NCBI GenBank assembly: GCA_045657465.1
Contig: JAZOTD010000013.1
Span: 1 to 64,000, forward strand
Origin: RGIG1681 sp045657465
GTDB lineage: Bacteria; Bacillota; Clostridia; Christensenellales; UBA1242
DNA: 64,000 nucleotides
Reading direction: 5' to 3'
The notes under the pieces are model-generated. The model did no database searches, was not told where the DNA came from, and saw nothing but the letters and a program-made list of their open reading frames with translations. Shown in pieces: positions 7,691 through 16,113 of the stretch (position 1 is the first letter of the stretch; each line of letters opens with the position of its first letter). A program made the position numbers and the translations under genes.

Positions 7691-8884
7691 ATGAAAACTT
7701 TGACATTAACAATTTTGCAGTTCAATACATTTGTGAAAAACATTCTCGATGCAGAAGAATTTTTGTCAAACATTAGTGTTGTTGGAGAAGTTACAAACTT
7801 TAAGATGTCTGGCGGTCATGCCTATTTTGACCTTAAAGACGAAAGTGCAATGCTTTCATGTGTGAAGTTTGGGGCTTATGATTTAAATATTAAAAACGGA
7901 GACCTTTTGACTGTTACAGGAAAGGTTAATTTTTATGTTAAGTCGGGAAGACTTAATTTTATTGTGAGCAAAGCTGAGGCGTATGGGCTTGGAGATTTAT
8001 ATCAAAAGTTTTTGCTTTTAAAAGAAAAACTTGAAAAAGAAGGTTTGTTTAGAGAAGAAATTAAAAAGCCGATTCCTAAATTTGCAAAAAGAATTGGCGT
8101 TGTGACGAGTGAAACAGGGGCGGTTATTCGTGATATTATTCATGTTACAAAATCTAAAAACCCATACACTGACATAGTTTTGTATCCGTCAAAAGTTCAA
8201 GGTGTTGGCGCTGAAGATGAGCTTGTTTGCGGAATCAAATATTTGGACTCGCGTGATGATATTGATGTTATTATTGTTGGGCGTGGCGGTGGCTCTCTTG
8301 AAGACCTTGCGCCATTTAACACCGAAAAGATTGTTAGAGCAATTTATGAAGCAAACAAACCAATCATTTCTGCAGTTGGTCATGAAACAGATTTTTCACT
8401 TTGTGATTTTGCGGCAGACCTTAGAGTTCCAACCCCGTCAGTTGCGGCAGAAGTTGCAGTTTTTGATTATTTTGAACAGGTTAGAAATTTAAAAAAGATT
8501 ATTGAAAATAATTATTATAACATAACTAAAATATTAAAATATAAAAAAGAAGACTTGGTTGTTTTGAATGATTTGCTAACGTCTAATTTAAAGCTGAAGC
8601 TAACCCAGTCAAGAAATGAAATTGTGTCGGTTGCGAAAGATATAAGCATTCGTATTGAAGATAAACAAAAATCAGCATTGAATGAACTGAATTTGGTTAT
8701 GAATGTGATTTCAAAATTGAATCCATTAGAAGTATTGAAAAATGGATATGCAATCATTGAAAAAGATTCTAAAAAGATTTTAAAATCAACCGATTTAAAT
8801 GTTGGCGATGAAATTGTGATTAACACTTGTGATTCAAAAATTGCAGCTAAAGTTAAGTCGATAGAGACGAAAAAGGAGAAATAG
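7691..8884 (+). CDS. xseA: Exodeoxyribonuclease VII large subunit
   Basis: XseA with XseB degrades single-stranded DNA processively into oligonucleotides during repair. The 397-residue protein has an N-terminal OB fold (VGEVTNFKMSGGHAYFDLKD), the catalytic core with GVVTSETGAVIRD, VGRGGGSLEDL and SAVGHETDFSLCDFAAD, and a C-terminal coiled-coil for XseB binding. ATG 7691 is chosen over an in-frame TTG at 7676 because an AGG-containing ribosome site precedes it and it lies after the nusB stop. It is four bases before xseB. Confidence 0.96.
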   Translation: MKTLTLTILQFNTFVKNILDAEEFLSNISVVGEVTNFKMSGGHAYFDLKDESAMLSCVKFGAYDLNIKNGDLLTVTGKVNFYVKSGRLNFIVSKAEAYGLGDLYQKFLLLKEKLEKEGLFREEIKKPIPKFAKRIGVVTSETGAVIRDIIHVTKSKNPYTDIVLYPSKVQGVGAEDELVCGIKYLDSRDDIDVIIVGRGGGSLEDLAPFNTEKIVRAIYEANKPIISAVGHETDFSLCDFAADLRVPTPSVAAEVAVFDYFEQVRNLKKIIENNYYNITKILKYKKEDLVVLNDLLTSNLKLKLTQSRNEIVSVAKDISIRIEDKQKSALNELNLVMNVISKLNPLEVLKNGYAIIEKDSKKILKSTDLNVGDEIVINTCDSKIAAKVKSIETKKEK

Positions 8885-8888
8885 ACTT

Positions 8889-9107
8889 ATGAAATTTGAA
8901 GAGGCTCTTGAAAAATTAAACAAAATCAAAGATGATTTAGAAAATCCAGAAATTACACTTGATGAGTCAATTAAGCTTTATAAAGAAAGCGTTGATTATA
9001 CAAAAACTTGCCTTGATATGCTTAAGGAAACTGACGGCAAGATTGTGGCAATAAAAGCGGAGCTTGATGGGCTTATTGAAAAACCATTAGATGAAATTGG
9101 AGAGTAA
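8889..9107 (+). CDS. xseB: Exodeoxyribonuclease VII small subunit
   Basis: A 72-residue helical-hairpin protein typical of XseB, starting MKFEEALEKLNKIKDDLENPEI-like and continuing with LDESIKLYKES. It is the obligate partner of XseA and follows it by four bases. The AAAGGAG ribosome site at the xseA end drives it. Length and neighbourhood fit the family exactly. Confidence 0.96.
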   Translation: MKFEEALEKLNKIKDDLENPEITLDESIKLYKESVDYTKTCLDMLKETDGKIVAIKAELDGLIEKPLDEIGE

Positions 9108-9112
9108 GTTTT

Positions 9113-10798
9113 ATGCTTCAAAGTTTAACGATTAAAAACATTGCACTCATTGATGACCTGACCATTGATTTGAATGATGGCTTTAATGTGCTTACTGGTG
9201 AAACCGGTGCGGGAAAATCTCTTATTATTGATTCGCTTGCACTTTTGTTAGGTGAAAAAGCAGATAAGTCATTGATTTCATATGGGTCAACTTTTGCGAG
9301 CGTTGAAGCAGTGTTTTACACAAACTCTGAACTTGTTTTAAACAGGCTTGAAGAGTTTGGGCTTGATAGAGAAAACACGATTATTATTTATAGAAAACTG
9401 TCGCTTGATGGAAGAAATGAATGCAGAGTAAATGGCAAGTCATTTACGCTTTCAATGCTTAAAAGCATAACAAGTCCGCTTATGGATTTGCATGGACAAT
9501 TTCAACATCAAGAACTTTTGAAAATTTCTAATCAGCTTTTAACTCTTGATGATTTTGGTGGAAAAGAAATTGCTAAAATAAAGAGTGATTATGCTCAATG
9601 TTTTTATAGATTAAAACAAATCAAAAAACAACTTTCTGGGTTTAATTTTGACAGTAGAGATCGTGAAAAGTTGTTGGATTTATATTCTTATCAAATCAAT
9701 GAAATTGAAGAAGCGAATTTTTTAGTTGGTGAAGAAGAAACACTTAAAGAATTTAGAATGAAGGTGTTAAACCAAGAAAAAATTGCTTTGTCACTTGACA
9801 GGCTTTCTGGAATGTTTGATGGTCAAGGCTCGGGTTATGGTTTGGTTGAAATGATTAAAAAATGCGACCATGAATTTGCAGAAGTGATGAAATATTTGCC
9901 AAACAACGAAGAACTTGCTTCAAGGATTTCATCAGCAAGATATGAACTTGAAGATATTGCTGATGCTGTTGGGGCTATTAAAGATGATTTGTATTTTGAT
10001 GAATATGCTGCTGCTGAAAATGAGAAGCGTTTAGATTTGCTCACATCACTTAAAAAGAAGTATGGTGCAAATATTGAAGAAATTAATTCGTATCTTGACA
10101 ATATTAAGAAAGAATATGAAAAATTAGTTAATTCTGCTGAAATAATTGAAAAGCTTGAAAAAGAAAAAGTTGAAACCACAAATGAGCTTTGTCAAAGAGC
10201 TTTGGAGCTTTCTCAGGTTAGAAAAAAATATGCAACTTGGCTTGAAGAAAAGGTTTTAAATGAACTGGCAGAACTTTCAATGAAAAGTGCAAAATTTAAA
10301 ATTGATTTTGCATATGGAGATGAAAACACTGCTGATGAAACAGGCTTTGACAAGATTGAATTTTTGTTTACAGCAAACTCTGGTCAACCACTTAGACCAC
10401 TCAGCAAGGTTGCAAGCGGTGGTGAAATGAGCAGGTTTATGCTTGCTGTTAAAAACATAACCGCAGACATTGATAGTGTTGACACAATGATATTTGATGA
10501 AATCGACACTGGAATTAGCGGAGACACTGCAAATGTGCTTGCTAAAAAACTTGCGCAGATTGGAAAATCTCATCAAGTTGTTTGTGTGACTCATCTTGCA
10601 CAAGTTGCAAGCTTTGGAAAAAATCATTTTTATATTTCAAAAGCTGAAGAAAATGGCAAGACAAAAACATCTTTGAAACTTTTAGATGATGAGTTAAGAG
10701 TTAATGAAATTGCAAGAATTATTGGTGGAAGCATTTCTGACTTTTCAATAAGTCATGCAAGATTGATGCTTGAAGCTGGTAAAAATTTTAATTCATAA
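9113..10798 (+). CDS. recN: DNA repair protein RecN
   Basis: An SMC-like ATPase of 561 residues involved in double-strand break repair. It has Walker A GETGAGKS near residue 32, a long coiled-coil middle (about residues 150-370), the ABC signature VASGGEMSR near 435 and Walker B MIFDEIDTGISG. It starts MLQSLTIKNIALIDDL, the normal family opening. The order nusB-xseA-xseB-recN-spoIVB matches other Clostridia, although here hemolysin A and argR are absent between xseB and recN. A hairpin right after the stop merges with the spoIVB leader. Confidence 0.96.
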   Translation: MLQSLTIKNIALIDDLTIDLNDGFNVLTGETGAGKSLIIDSLALLLGEKADKSLISYGSTFASVEAVFYTNSELVLNRLEEFGLDRENTIIIYRKLSLDGRNECRVNGKSFTLSMLKSITSPLMDLHGQFQHQELLKISNQLLTLDDFGGKEIAKIKSDYAQCFYRLKQIKKQLSGFNFDSRDREKLLDLYSYQINEIEEANFLVGEEETLKEFRMKVLNQEKIALSLDRLSGMFDGQGSGYGLVEMIKKCDHEFAEVMKYLPNNEELASRISSARYELEDIADAVGAIKDDLYFDEYAAAENEKRLDLLTSLKKKYGANIEEINSYLDNIKKEYEKLVNSAEIIEKLEKEKVETTNELCQRALELSQVRKKYATWLEEKVLNELAELSMKSAKFKIDFAYGDENTADETGFDKIEFLFTANSGQPLRPLSKVASGGEMSRFMLAVKNITADIDSVDTMIFDEIDTGISGDTANVLAKKLAQIGKSHQVVCVTHLAQVASFGKNHFYISKAEENGKTKTSLKLLDDELRVNEIARIIGGSISDFSISHARLMLEAGKNFNS

Positions 10799-10823
10799 AT
10801 TACATAATTTTAAACTTATTACA

Positions 10824-10854
10824 AAAACTACTCTATGTTAGGAGTGGTTTTTTT
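10824..10854 (+). terminator. recN terminator hairpin containing the spoIVB ribosome site
   Basis: Stem AAAACTACTC / GAGTGGTTTT (10824-10833 with 10842-10851, one G-T pair) and an 8-base loop, followed by T residues that run straight into the spoIVB ATG at 10855. The AGGAG ribosome site of spoIVB (10840-10844) lies in the loop and 3' arm, so the folded form would both end recN transcripts and hide the ribosome site in read-through RNA. Confidence 0.65.
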
Positions 10855-11976
10855 ATGAAGAAAAATTTAGGCAAAAGCATATTTTCAAAGATTGTTATTG
10901 TGCTTGTTTGTATGCTTAGTTTTTCTATTAATATTTTAAATCCTGTTGCAATAAAAAACAGTCCTGCAATGGTGTGTGGCTATGGACAAACAAGTGCACT
11001 TCCAAGCCTAAAAAATTTTTTTAAAACGTTATTTAACAAAAATCAAGATGTTCAGCCTAAAAAAAATCCCACCTATGTTTATCTTGGTGGTTATCCTTTG
11101 GGTTTTACGATGGATTGTGCGGGAGTTGTGGTTGTTGCAATTTCAAACGATTCAGCATCAAACCTAAAAGAAGGTGATGTGATTACTCACATTGAAAAAA
11201 TAGCGGTCAACAGCTCTGATGAAATTTTTGACATAATCAACAGAGAAGTGTTTGCTGGCAGGGTTTTAGATGTTGATTTTCGTCGTGGAAATGAGAAAAT
11301 GTCAACAAAAATAAAGCCTATCTATGATGACGTTTTGCAAAAGTATAAACTTGGTTTATGGATTAGAGATAACTCAGCTGGGGTTGGAACGCTAACATAT
11401 ATAAGAAAAGATAATTTGAGATTTGGTGCATTGGGGCATCCGGTTTGCGACATTGACACTGGCACGACACTGCCGATTTTGAAAGGCAAGATTTTTAAAT
11501 GCAATATTGTTGGTTATAAAACTGGTGTAAAGGGAAATCCTGGAGAACTAAAAGGTTTATTTTTAAGAAGTGGTTCGGTGCTTGGAAATCTTGACAAAAA
11601 CAACAAGTTTGGGGTGTATGGAACATTTACAGAAAAATCGCTTGAAAATTATTCAAAAGACGTTGTTGAAGTGGCTGGTCGTGAGTCGGTTAAAAACGGA
11701 AAGGCGAAGATTAGGTGCACTATTGACGGAACAGAGCCGGGTGAATATGAGATTGAAATTGTAAAAACGTATTTTCAAAAATCAAAAGACAACAAAAGCA
11801 TGTTTATAAGAGTGACTGACAAAGAACTTCTTGCAAAAACAGGTGGCATTGTTCAAGGTATGAGTGGAAGCCCGATTATTCAAAATGGAAAGTTGGTTGG
11901 AGCAGTCACACATGTGTTTGTGACCGACCCCACAAAAGGCTATGGCGTTTATGCTGATTGGATGATTGATAATTAA
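10855..11976 (+). CDS. spoIVB: SpoIVB serine peptidase (forespore signalling protease)
   Basis: SpoIVB is secreted from the forespore and cleaves SpoIVFA, triggering SigK activation. The 373-residue protein has an N-terminal signal-anchor (about residues 9-30), a PDZ domain (about 75-145, AISNDSASNLKEGDVITHIE) and an S55 peptidase domain. Catalytic residues are visible: His in ALGHPVCDIDTG and Ser in GMSGSPIIQNGKLVGAVTH. It is followed in the genome by a Spo0A-like gene, the classical spoIVB-spo0A order. The ribosome site AGGAG sits in the preceding hairpin, ten bases before ATG. Confidence 0.95.
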   Translation: MKKNLGKSIFSKIVIVLVCMLSFSINILNPVAIKNSPAMVCGYGQTSALPSLKNFFKTLFNKNQDVQPKKNPTYVYLGGYPLGFTMDCAGVVVVAISNDSASNLKEGDVITHIEKIAVNSSDEIFDIINREVFAGRVLDVDFRRGNEKMSTKIKPIYDDVLQKYKLGLWIRDNSAGVGTLTYIRKDNLRFGALGHPVCDIDTGTTLPILKGKIFKCNIVGYKTGVKGNPGELKGLFLRSGSVLGNLDKNNKFGVYGTFTEKSLENYSKDVVEVAGRESVKNGKAKIRCTIDGTEPGEYEIEIVKTYFQKSKDNKSMFIRVTDKELLAKTGGIVQGMSGSPIIQNGKLVGAVTHVFVTDPTKGYGVYADWMIDN

Positions 11977-12049
11977 AATGATAAAAAAGACATATTTTTG
12001 AACAAAATTATAAAATCATTCAAAAATATTCAAAATAGAACAAAAATAG

Positions 12050-12078
12050 TTGCCAAACGATAAATAAAGTTATATACT
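12050..12078 (+). promoter_or_regulatory. SigA promoter predicting a leaderless spo0A-like mRNA
   Basis: TTGCCA (12050-12055), exactly 17 bases, TATACT (12073-12078). With the last -10 base at -7, position +1 is 12085, the A of the ATG. No ribosome site precedes that ATG. Confidence 0.68.
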
Positions 12079-12084
12079 TTGTGT

Positions 12085-12567
12085 ATGGAAATGACAAATA
12101 TAATTAATTCTTATTTAGATATTGAGTATAGTAACAAGACATATTATTTAAGCAACAACCCAGACATAAAAGATGAAAACATAGCTCCTGAAGAATTGTT
12201 TCATATGGTGCATCATGATTTAGATATTATCTTTAGGTTGATTAGACTCTCGCCAAACAAAAGTGGTTATATTTATTGGTTTGATGCTGTTTTTTTGAAT
12301 GTCTTGTCAGAAAAACGCCATATTTCAATTTGCAAAGATATTTATGAAGTTATTGCATTAAAATATAAAACATCGGCAATGTCAGTTGAAAGAGCAATGC
12401 GACTTTGTTTTGAAAACACCATGTATAATCTTGCAAAGGCTGATGAGAATTGCGTGATTAAATATATGAAAAACTCACTTATGCATCCGCATAATGGAGA
12501 GCTGTTGTCAAAACTCACAAAACTTGTTATTTCAAGAGATTTTCAAAAACAAAAATATAGTTTTTAA
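12085..12567 (+). CDS. Spo0A C-terminal DNA-binding domain protein lacking the receiver
   Basis: This 160-residue protein aligns colinearly with the DNA-binding domain of Spo0A, the sporulation master regulator: SGYIYWFDAV for KGYLYLREAI, and SVERAMR at residues 100-106 for the recognition-helix motif RVERAIR, ending with a helix like the Spo0A C-terminus. The first 45 or so residues are unlike a CheY receiver; there is no Asp-Asp pocket, phospho-Asp or Lys, and only 108 bases separate it from spoIVB, so no receiver is hidden upstream. Its position directly after spoIVB is the classical spo0A site. It would not be controllable by phosphorelay in the usual way. ATG 12085 is chosen over TTG 12079 because it coincides with the predicted transcription start. 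Divergence is strong, so the homology is a family-level inference. Confidence 0.75.
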   Translation: MEMTNIINSYLDIEYSNKTYYLSNNPDIKDENIAPEELFHMVHHDLDIIFRLIRLSPNKSGYIYWFDAVFLNVLSEKRHISICKDIYEVIALKYKTSAMSVERAMRLCFENTMYNLAKADENCVIKYMKNSLMHPHNGELLSKLTKLVISRDFQKQKYSF

Positions 12568-12607
12568 AAACAGTCGTCTAGACATTTGATTTTGCATAAA
12601 ATATAAG

Positions 12608-13225
12608 GTGAAGAAATTACATTTTTCAAAAAGTGACATCAAGTATCATTTTAGAGAAAATAAAATCTTGTATTTTATGCTTTTTTTATGTCTTGTCGTT
12701 GGGCTAGTTGTTGGAATGGTTCTCATTTTCACAAGTTCACATTTTGTGGGGCTGCTCACTGGCAGCAACAAATCGCTATATGCTTTTATTAATGGAACAG
12801 CTGACTATTTTGGTTTGTTTTGGAAACGTTTTTTGTCATTTTTGATTCCAACCATTTTGATATTTACGACAAATCTAAATTATTTCTCGGGTTTTATTAG
12901 TTATTTATTTATAACTTATCAATCGGCACTTTTTGTTTTGTCTTGTTCGGCTGTAATAAAGACTTATGCATTGTCAGGATTTTTGAATGTGCTCTTTATA
13001 ATGATTCCTATCAATGTGATTTATTTTGGAGTTCTGTTTTATTTGGTTGTGGTTTGCATGAAACGGGCCAAACTTGCAAACAGATATAAGTCGTTTGCTT
13101 ATGGTTTTGATTGGGTGTTTTTTTCAAAGTTTTTAATTTGTATTGGTGTGCTTTTGTTTGTTTCATTTTTTGCGTGCATCATTTTTCCAATATTTTTGAG
13201 AAATACAATTTTCTTAATTTTTTAA
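12608..13225 (+). CDS. spoIIM: SpoIIM-like membrane protein
   Basis: SpoIIM is part of the DMP (IID-IIM-IIP) complex that drives engulfment. This 205-residue protein has five to six hydrophobic segments and opens with a cytoplasmic stretch HFRENKILYF leading into the first span, like SpoIIM's HFRE start. The gene lies between the spo0A-like gene and dacF, where sporulation genes cluster. GTG 12608 has only a weak AAGG-type site, and the start is uncertain. A generic stage II sporulation M-like (DUF95) protein is the alternative. Confidence 0.72.
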   Translation: MKKLHFSKSDIKYHFRENKILYFMLFLCLVVGLVVGMVLIFTSSHFVGLLTGSNKSLYAFINGTADYFGLFWKRFLSFLIPTILIFTTNLNYFSGFISYLFITYQSALFVLSCSAVIKTYALSGFLNVLFIMIPINVIYFGVLFYLVVVCMKRAKLANRYKSFAYGFDWVFFSKFLICIGVLLFVSFFACIIFPIFLRNTIFLIF

Positions 13226-13247
13226 AAATACACATAATTTTGCAAAT

Positions 13248-13254
13248 TTCGACA
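13248..13254 (-). promoter_or_regulatory. Candidate 0A box upstream of dacF
   Basis: TTCGACA on the plus strand, i.e. TGTCGAA on the minus strand, the core of the Spo0A binding box, flanked as ATTTGTCGAAAT. It lies 28 bases before the dacF ATG. A single 7-base match can arise by chance (another lies inside spoIIIAG coding sequence). Confidence 0.35.
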
Positions 13255-13281
13255 AATAATAGACTTAGAAAGGAGATTTCT

Positions 13282-14433
13282 ATGAAAAAATCTATTATTT
13301 GTTTTTTAATGATTTTGAGTTGTTTCTTTTGTTTTGTGCCAAGTGTCACAATGATTGCATCAGCTCAAGAATCAAACTTTAAAATTTCTGCAAAGTCAGC
13401 ACTTTTAATTGAATATGGTTCAGGAAATGTTATTTATGAGAAAAATGCAGATGAAAGATTGCCGATAGCTTCAATGACAAAATTGGCATCGCTTGCAGTT
13501 ATTTTTGATTATATGAAAAAAGATATTGTAAAAGAAAATGATATGGTTTTAGTTTCAAAAACTGCAGCTGCAACAGGTGGGTCGTCAGCGTTTATTGACA
13601 AGGGCTCTATGTATAAAGTTACTGACCTTATAAAAACAATGATTATTGCATCAGCGAATGATAGCACGGTTGCAATGGCCGAACATGTTGCTGGAAGTGA
13701 GAGTGCATTTGTTTCAAAAATGAATAAAATGGCTGCAGATTTAGGGCTGAAAAATACACATTTTGAAAATTCAACAGGGCTTCCACATGACAATCATTAT
13801 TCAACAGCAAGAGATTTGACAGTCATTTACAAAAAGGTTTGCAACAATGAAATATACAAAAAATATTCTAAAATTTGGATGGATGATTTTATTCATCCAA
13901 GTGGACGAAAAACAGGGCTCACAAATACAAACAGATTAATCAAAACTTATGACGGAATCGAAGGTGGGAAAACTGGATTTACAAATAGTGCAAGATTTTG
14001 TTTGACTGCGTCTGCGGCTCGTGGAAACATGCGACTTATTGGTGTTGTGATCGGTGTTGACGACAGCAAAACACGATTTAAAGAAATGAGCACATTGTTC
14101 GATTATGGTTTTTCAAACTACCAAAACAAAATGGTGTCATCAAAAGATGTGCCGGTGACAATTGCAAGATTCAAACATGCAAAAAAGGCAGTTGAGATTT
14201 ATCCAAAACATGATATCGTTAAATTTATGCAAAAAACCGATGACGAAACATTCACCACAGATTTCAAAATTGACGAAGTGAAAGCACCACTAAAGTCTGG
14301 TGATGTGGTTGGAAAGTTGTTTGTGTTTGATAAAAACAATATGGTTGTAGACGAAGTTGAGCTAGTTGTAAAACAAAACATAGAGGGCATTGGTGTAAAA
14401 GAGACATTAAGAAAAATTGTTCAAGCGTGGTAA
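13282..14433 (+). CDS. dacF: D-alanyl-D-alanine carboxypeptidase, DacF type
   Basis: A low-molecular-weight penicillin-binding protein that trims D-Ala from peptidoglycan stem peptides; DacF acts in spore cortex synthesis. From ATG 13282 (AAAGGAG ribosome site) it is 383 residues with a signal peptide ending near ASAQE. Catalytic motifs are SMTK (SxxK), SAND (SxN) and KTGFT (KTG), followed by the C-terminal beta domain (PBP5_C) and an amphipathic end, IGVKETLRKIVQAW, for membrane binding. Longer in-frame starts reach into spoIIM and are rejected. A strong terminator follows. Confidence 0.93.
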   Translation: MKKSIICFLMILSCFFCFVPSVTMIASAQESNFKISAKSALLIEYGSGNVIYEKNADERLPIASMTKLASLAVIFDYMKKDIVKENDMVLVSKTAAATGGSSAFIDKGSMYKVTDLIKTMIIASANDSTVAMAEHVAGSESAFVSKMNKMAADLGLKNTHFENSTGLPHDNHYSTARDLTVIYKKVCNNEIYKKYSKIWMDDFIHPSGRKTGLTNTNRLIKTYDGIEGGKTGFTNSARFCLTASAARGNMRLIGVVIGVDDSKTRFKEMSTLFDYGFSNYQNKMVSSKDVPVTIARFKHAKKAVEIYPKHDIVKFMQKTDDETFTTDFKIDEVKAPLKSGDVVGKLFVFDKNNMVVDEVELVVKQNIEGIGVKETLRKIVQAW

Positions 14434-14437
14434 AAAT

Positions 14438-14466
14438 GAAAAAGCCGACAACAAATCGGCTTTTTC
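14438..14466 (+). terminator. Terminator after dacF
   Basis: Stem GAAAAAGCCGA / TCGGCTTTTTC with a 7-base loop. Confidence 0.88.
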
Positions 14467-14489
14467 TTATGGTTAACCTTTTTTACAAA

Positions 14490-14518
14490 TTGACTAAATG
14501 ATTGTGGTTTGATATAAT
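14490..14518 (+). promoter_or_regulatory. SigA promoter of the site-2 protease-scpA-scpB operon
   Basis: TTGACT (14490-14495), 17-base spacer, TATAAT (14513-14518). AGGAGGTG ribosome site follows at 14528-14535. Confidence 0.85.
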
Positions 14519-14539
14519 ATCAGCGTTAGGAGGTGCAAA

Positions 14540-15214
14540 ATGTTTTTTGGAAAAGTATTTGCTGAAAGTTTAATATATTCATTGATTGGCATTATTGCAC
14601 TTGTTTCGGCATTGTTTGTTGCAATGCCTGTTCATGAATTTGCGCACGCAGTTGCTGCAAAGCGTGAAGGTGACTACACAGCGGTGGCTCATCGCAGATG
14701 CACACTTGCATTTCATTCTCACTTTGATTGGCGTGGTTTCTTGTTTTTGTTGCTATTTAGTTTTGGTTGGGCAAAACCTGTTCCTGTTGACGAAAGAAAT
14801 TTTAAGCGTGGACGCAAAAGCAAATTTTTGGTGTCTATTGCAGGTATTTTAGCAAACTTGATTTTAGGCACATTGTTTTTGTTTATATTCTTATTTATAT
14901 TAAAGATTTCACCAGAATTTTACACTGACACAGCATATGGTTATTTGGTTTATCAATTTTTAAATATTTCAGTTTCACTAAACTTTATGCTTGTTATCTT
15001 TAACTTGCTTCCGCTTTATCCATTAGATGGTCATAAAATCTTGGAAAGTTTTGTGAAATATGACAACAAGTTTTTGGCGGTAACAAAAGAATATTCATTG
15101 CTTATCTATATTTTGCTTGCTGTTACAGGCATCTATAGTATATATTACACTTACACGGCTGGTTATTTGGTTGAAGGTTTAACCAGAGTTTTTGCGTGGA
15201 TTCTTAGGTTGTGA
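14540..15214 (+). CDS. Site-2 protease family (M50) membrane metallopeptidase
   Basis: A 224-residue polytopic protein with the zinc motif HEFAH (HExxH) in the first membrane region and the second ligand motif LYPLDGHKILE near residue 165. It belongs to the YwhC-like short M50 group with no PDZ domain. Members cleave membrane-embedded substrates; the substrate is unknown here. It heads a likely operon with scpA (four-base overlap, GTGA, with the alternative scpA start), a neighbourhood common in Clostridia. Confidence 0.9.
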   Translation: MFFGKVFAESLIYSLIGIIALVSALFVAMPVHEFAHAVAAKREGDYTAVAHRRCTLAFHSHFDWRGFLFLLLFSFGWAKPVPVDERNFKRGRKSKFLVSIAGILANLILGTLFLFIFLFILKISPEFYTDTAYGYLVYQFLNISVSLNFMLVIFNLLPLYPLDGHKILESFVKYDNKFLAVTKEYSLLIYILLAVTGIYSIYYTYTAGYLVEGLTRVFAWILRL

Positions 15215-15216
15215 CG

Positions 15217-16113
15217 ATGGAAAATTTAACAAATGAAACACAAATTGAAGAAATAAAAGTAGTAGAGGAGGCTAGCAAGTCTCCAGTTTTTGATGTGACA
15301 AAACTTGACAAAAAGTCATTAGAAATTTTGGAAGAAACTGAAGATGATGAATATAGATTCACGCTCGATCAGTTTGAAGGTCCACTTGATTTGTTGTTGC
15401 ATTTAATAAAAACCACAAAGATTGATATTTTTGAAGTGTCATTATCTGCAATCACAGAGCAATATCTTGAATATATGAAACATATTGATGACCTTGATAT
15501 GGAAAGAGCTAGTGAGTTTATTGATATGTCAGCAACTTTGCTTGAAATAAAGTCAAGACACTTGCTTCCAACTGATCCTATTGAAACAGATGAAGAAGAT
15601 CCAGAAGTGCGTCTTAAAAGACAAATCGAAGAATATAGAATATTCAAAGAGCAAAGTGAAAAATTGTCAAAGATTGAAGATGTTTGCAAGTTTTACAAAG
15701 CTCCTGATGATTCTGTTGGAGAGTTTAAATATGAGCTTCCAGAAAAACTTCCTGTTGATGGTTTGATCCAAGCATTTACAAATTTGATGCAAAACATGAC
15801 CATAAAAGCAGAAGTGGTTCAAGAGAAAAAAATTGTGAAAGACAGATTCACTGTTGCACAAAAGATAACCCAAATAAAAGACTGGTTAATCACAAAAGAC
15901 AGGTTTAAATTTACTGATATGTTTGAAGGTGATTATTCAAGAAGTGAAATGATAAACACATTTTTGGCACTTCTAGAGCTTTTGAAAAGGCAATACATAA
16001 CCGTGTCACAAGAAGGTTTGTTTAATGAGATTGATATTGTTAGAAATGATGATATTAGTTCAAGGCTCACAGAAGATACTATAGCTGCCAGTGAGTTTGA
16101 TGGAGATAAATAA
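15217..16113 (+). CDS. scpA: Segregation and condensation protein A
   Basis: ScpA is the kleisin subunit of the SMC-ScpAB condensin. The protein (298 residues from ATG 15217) has an acidic 45-residue N-terminal extension, then the kleisin start FTLDQFEGPLDLLLHLI, followed by EQYLEYM, SATLLEIKSRHLLP and a C-terminal winged-helix. A GTG at 15211 overlapping the upstream stop is an alternative start adding two residues. It is followed immediately by scpB (TAATGG overlap). Confidence 0.95.
   Translation: MENLTNETQIEEIKVVEEASKSPVFDVTKLDKKSLEILEETEDDEYRFTLDQFEGPLDLLLHLIKTTKIDIFEVSLSAITEQYLEYMKHIDDLDMERASEFIDMSATLLEIKSRHLLPTDPIETDEEDPEVRLKRQIEEYRIFKEQSEKLSKIEDVCKFYKAPDDSVGEFKYELPEKLPVDGLIQAFTNLMQNMTIKAEVVQEKKIVKDRFTVAQKITQIKDWLITKDRFKFTDMFEGDYSRSEMINTFLALLELLKRQYITVSQEGLFNEIDIVRNDDISSRLTEDTIAASEFDGDK

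Noticed and set aside
13111..13281. 57-residue extension of dacF into spoIIM
   Set aside because: Out-of-frame shadow of spoIIM; signal peptide begins at ATG 13282 after an AAAGGAG site.
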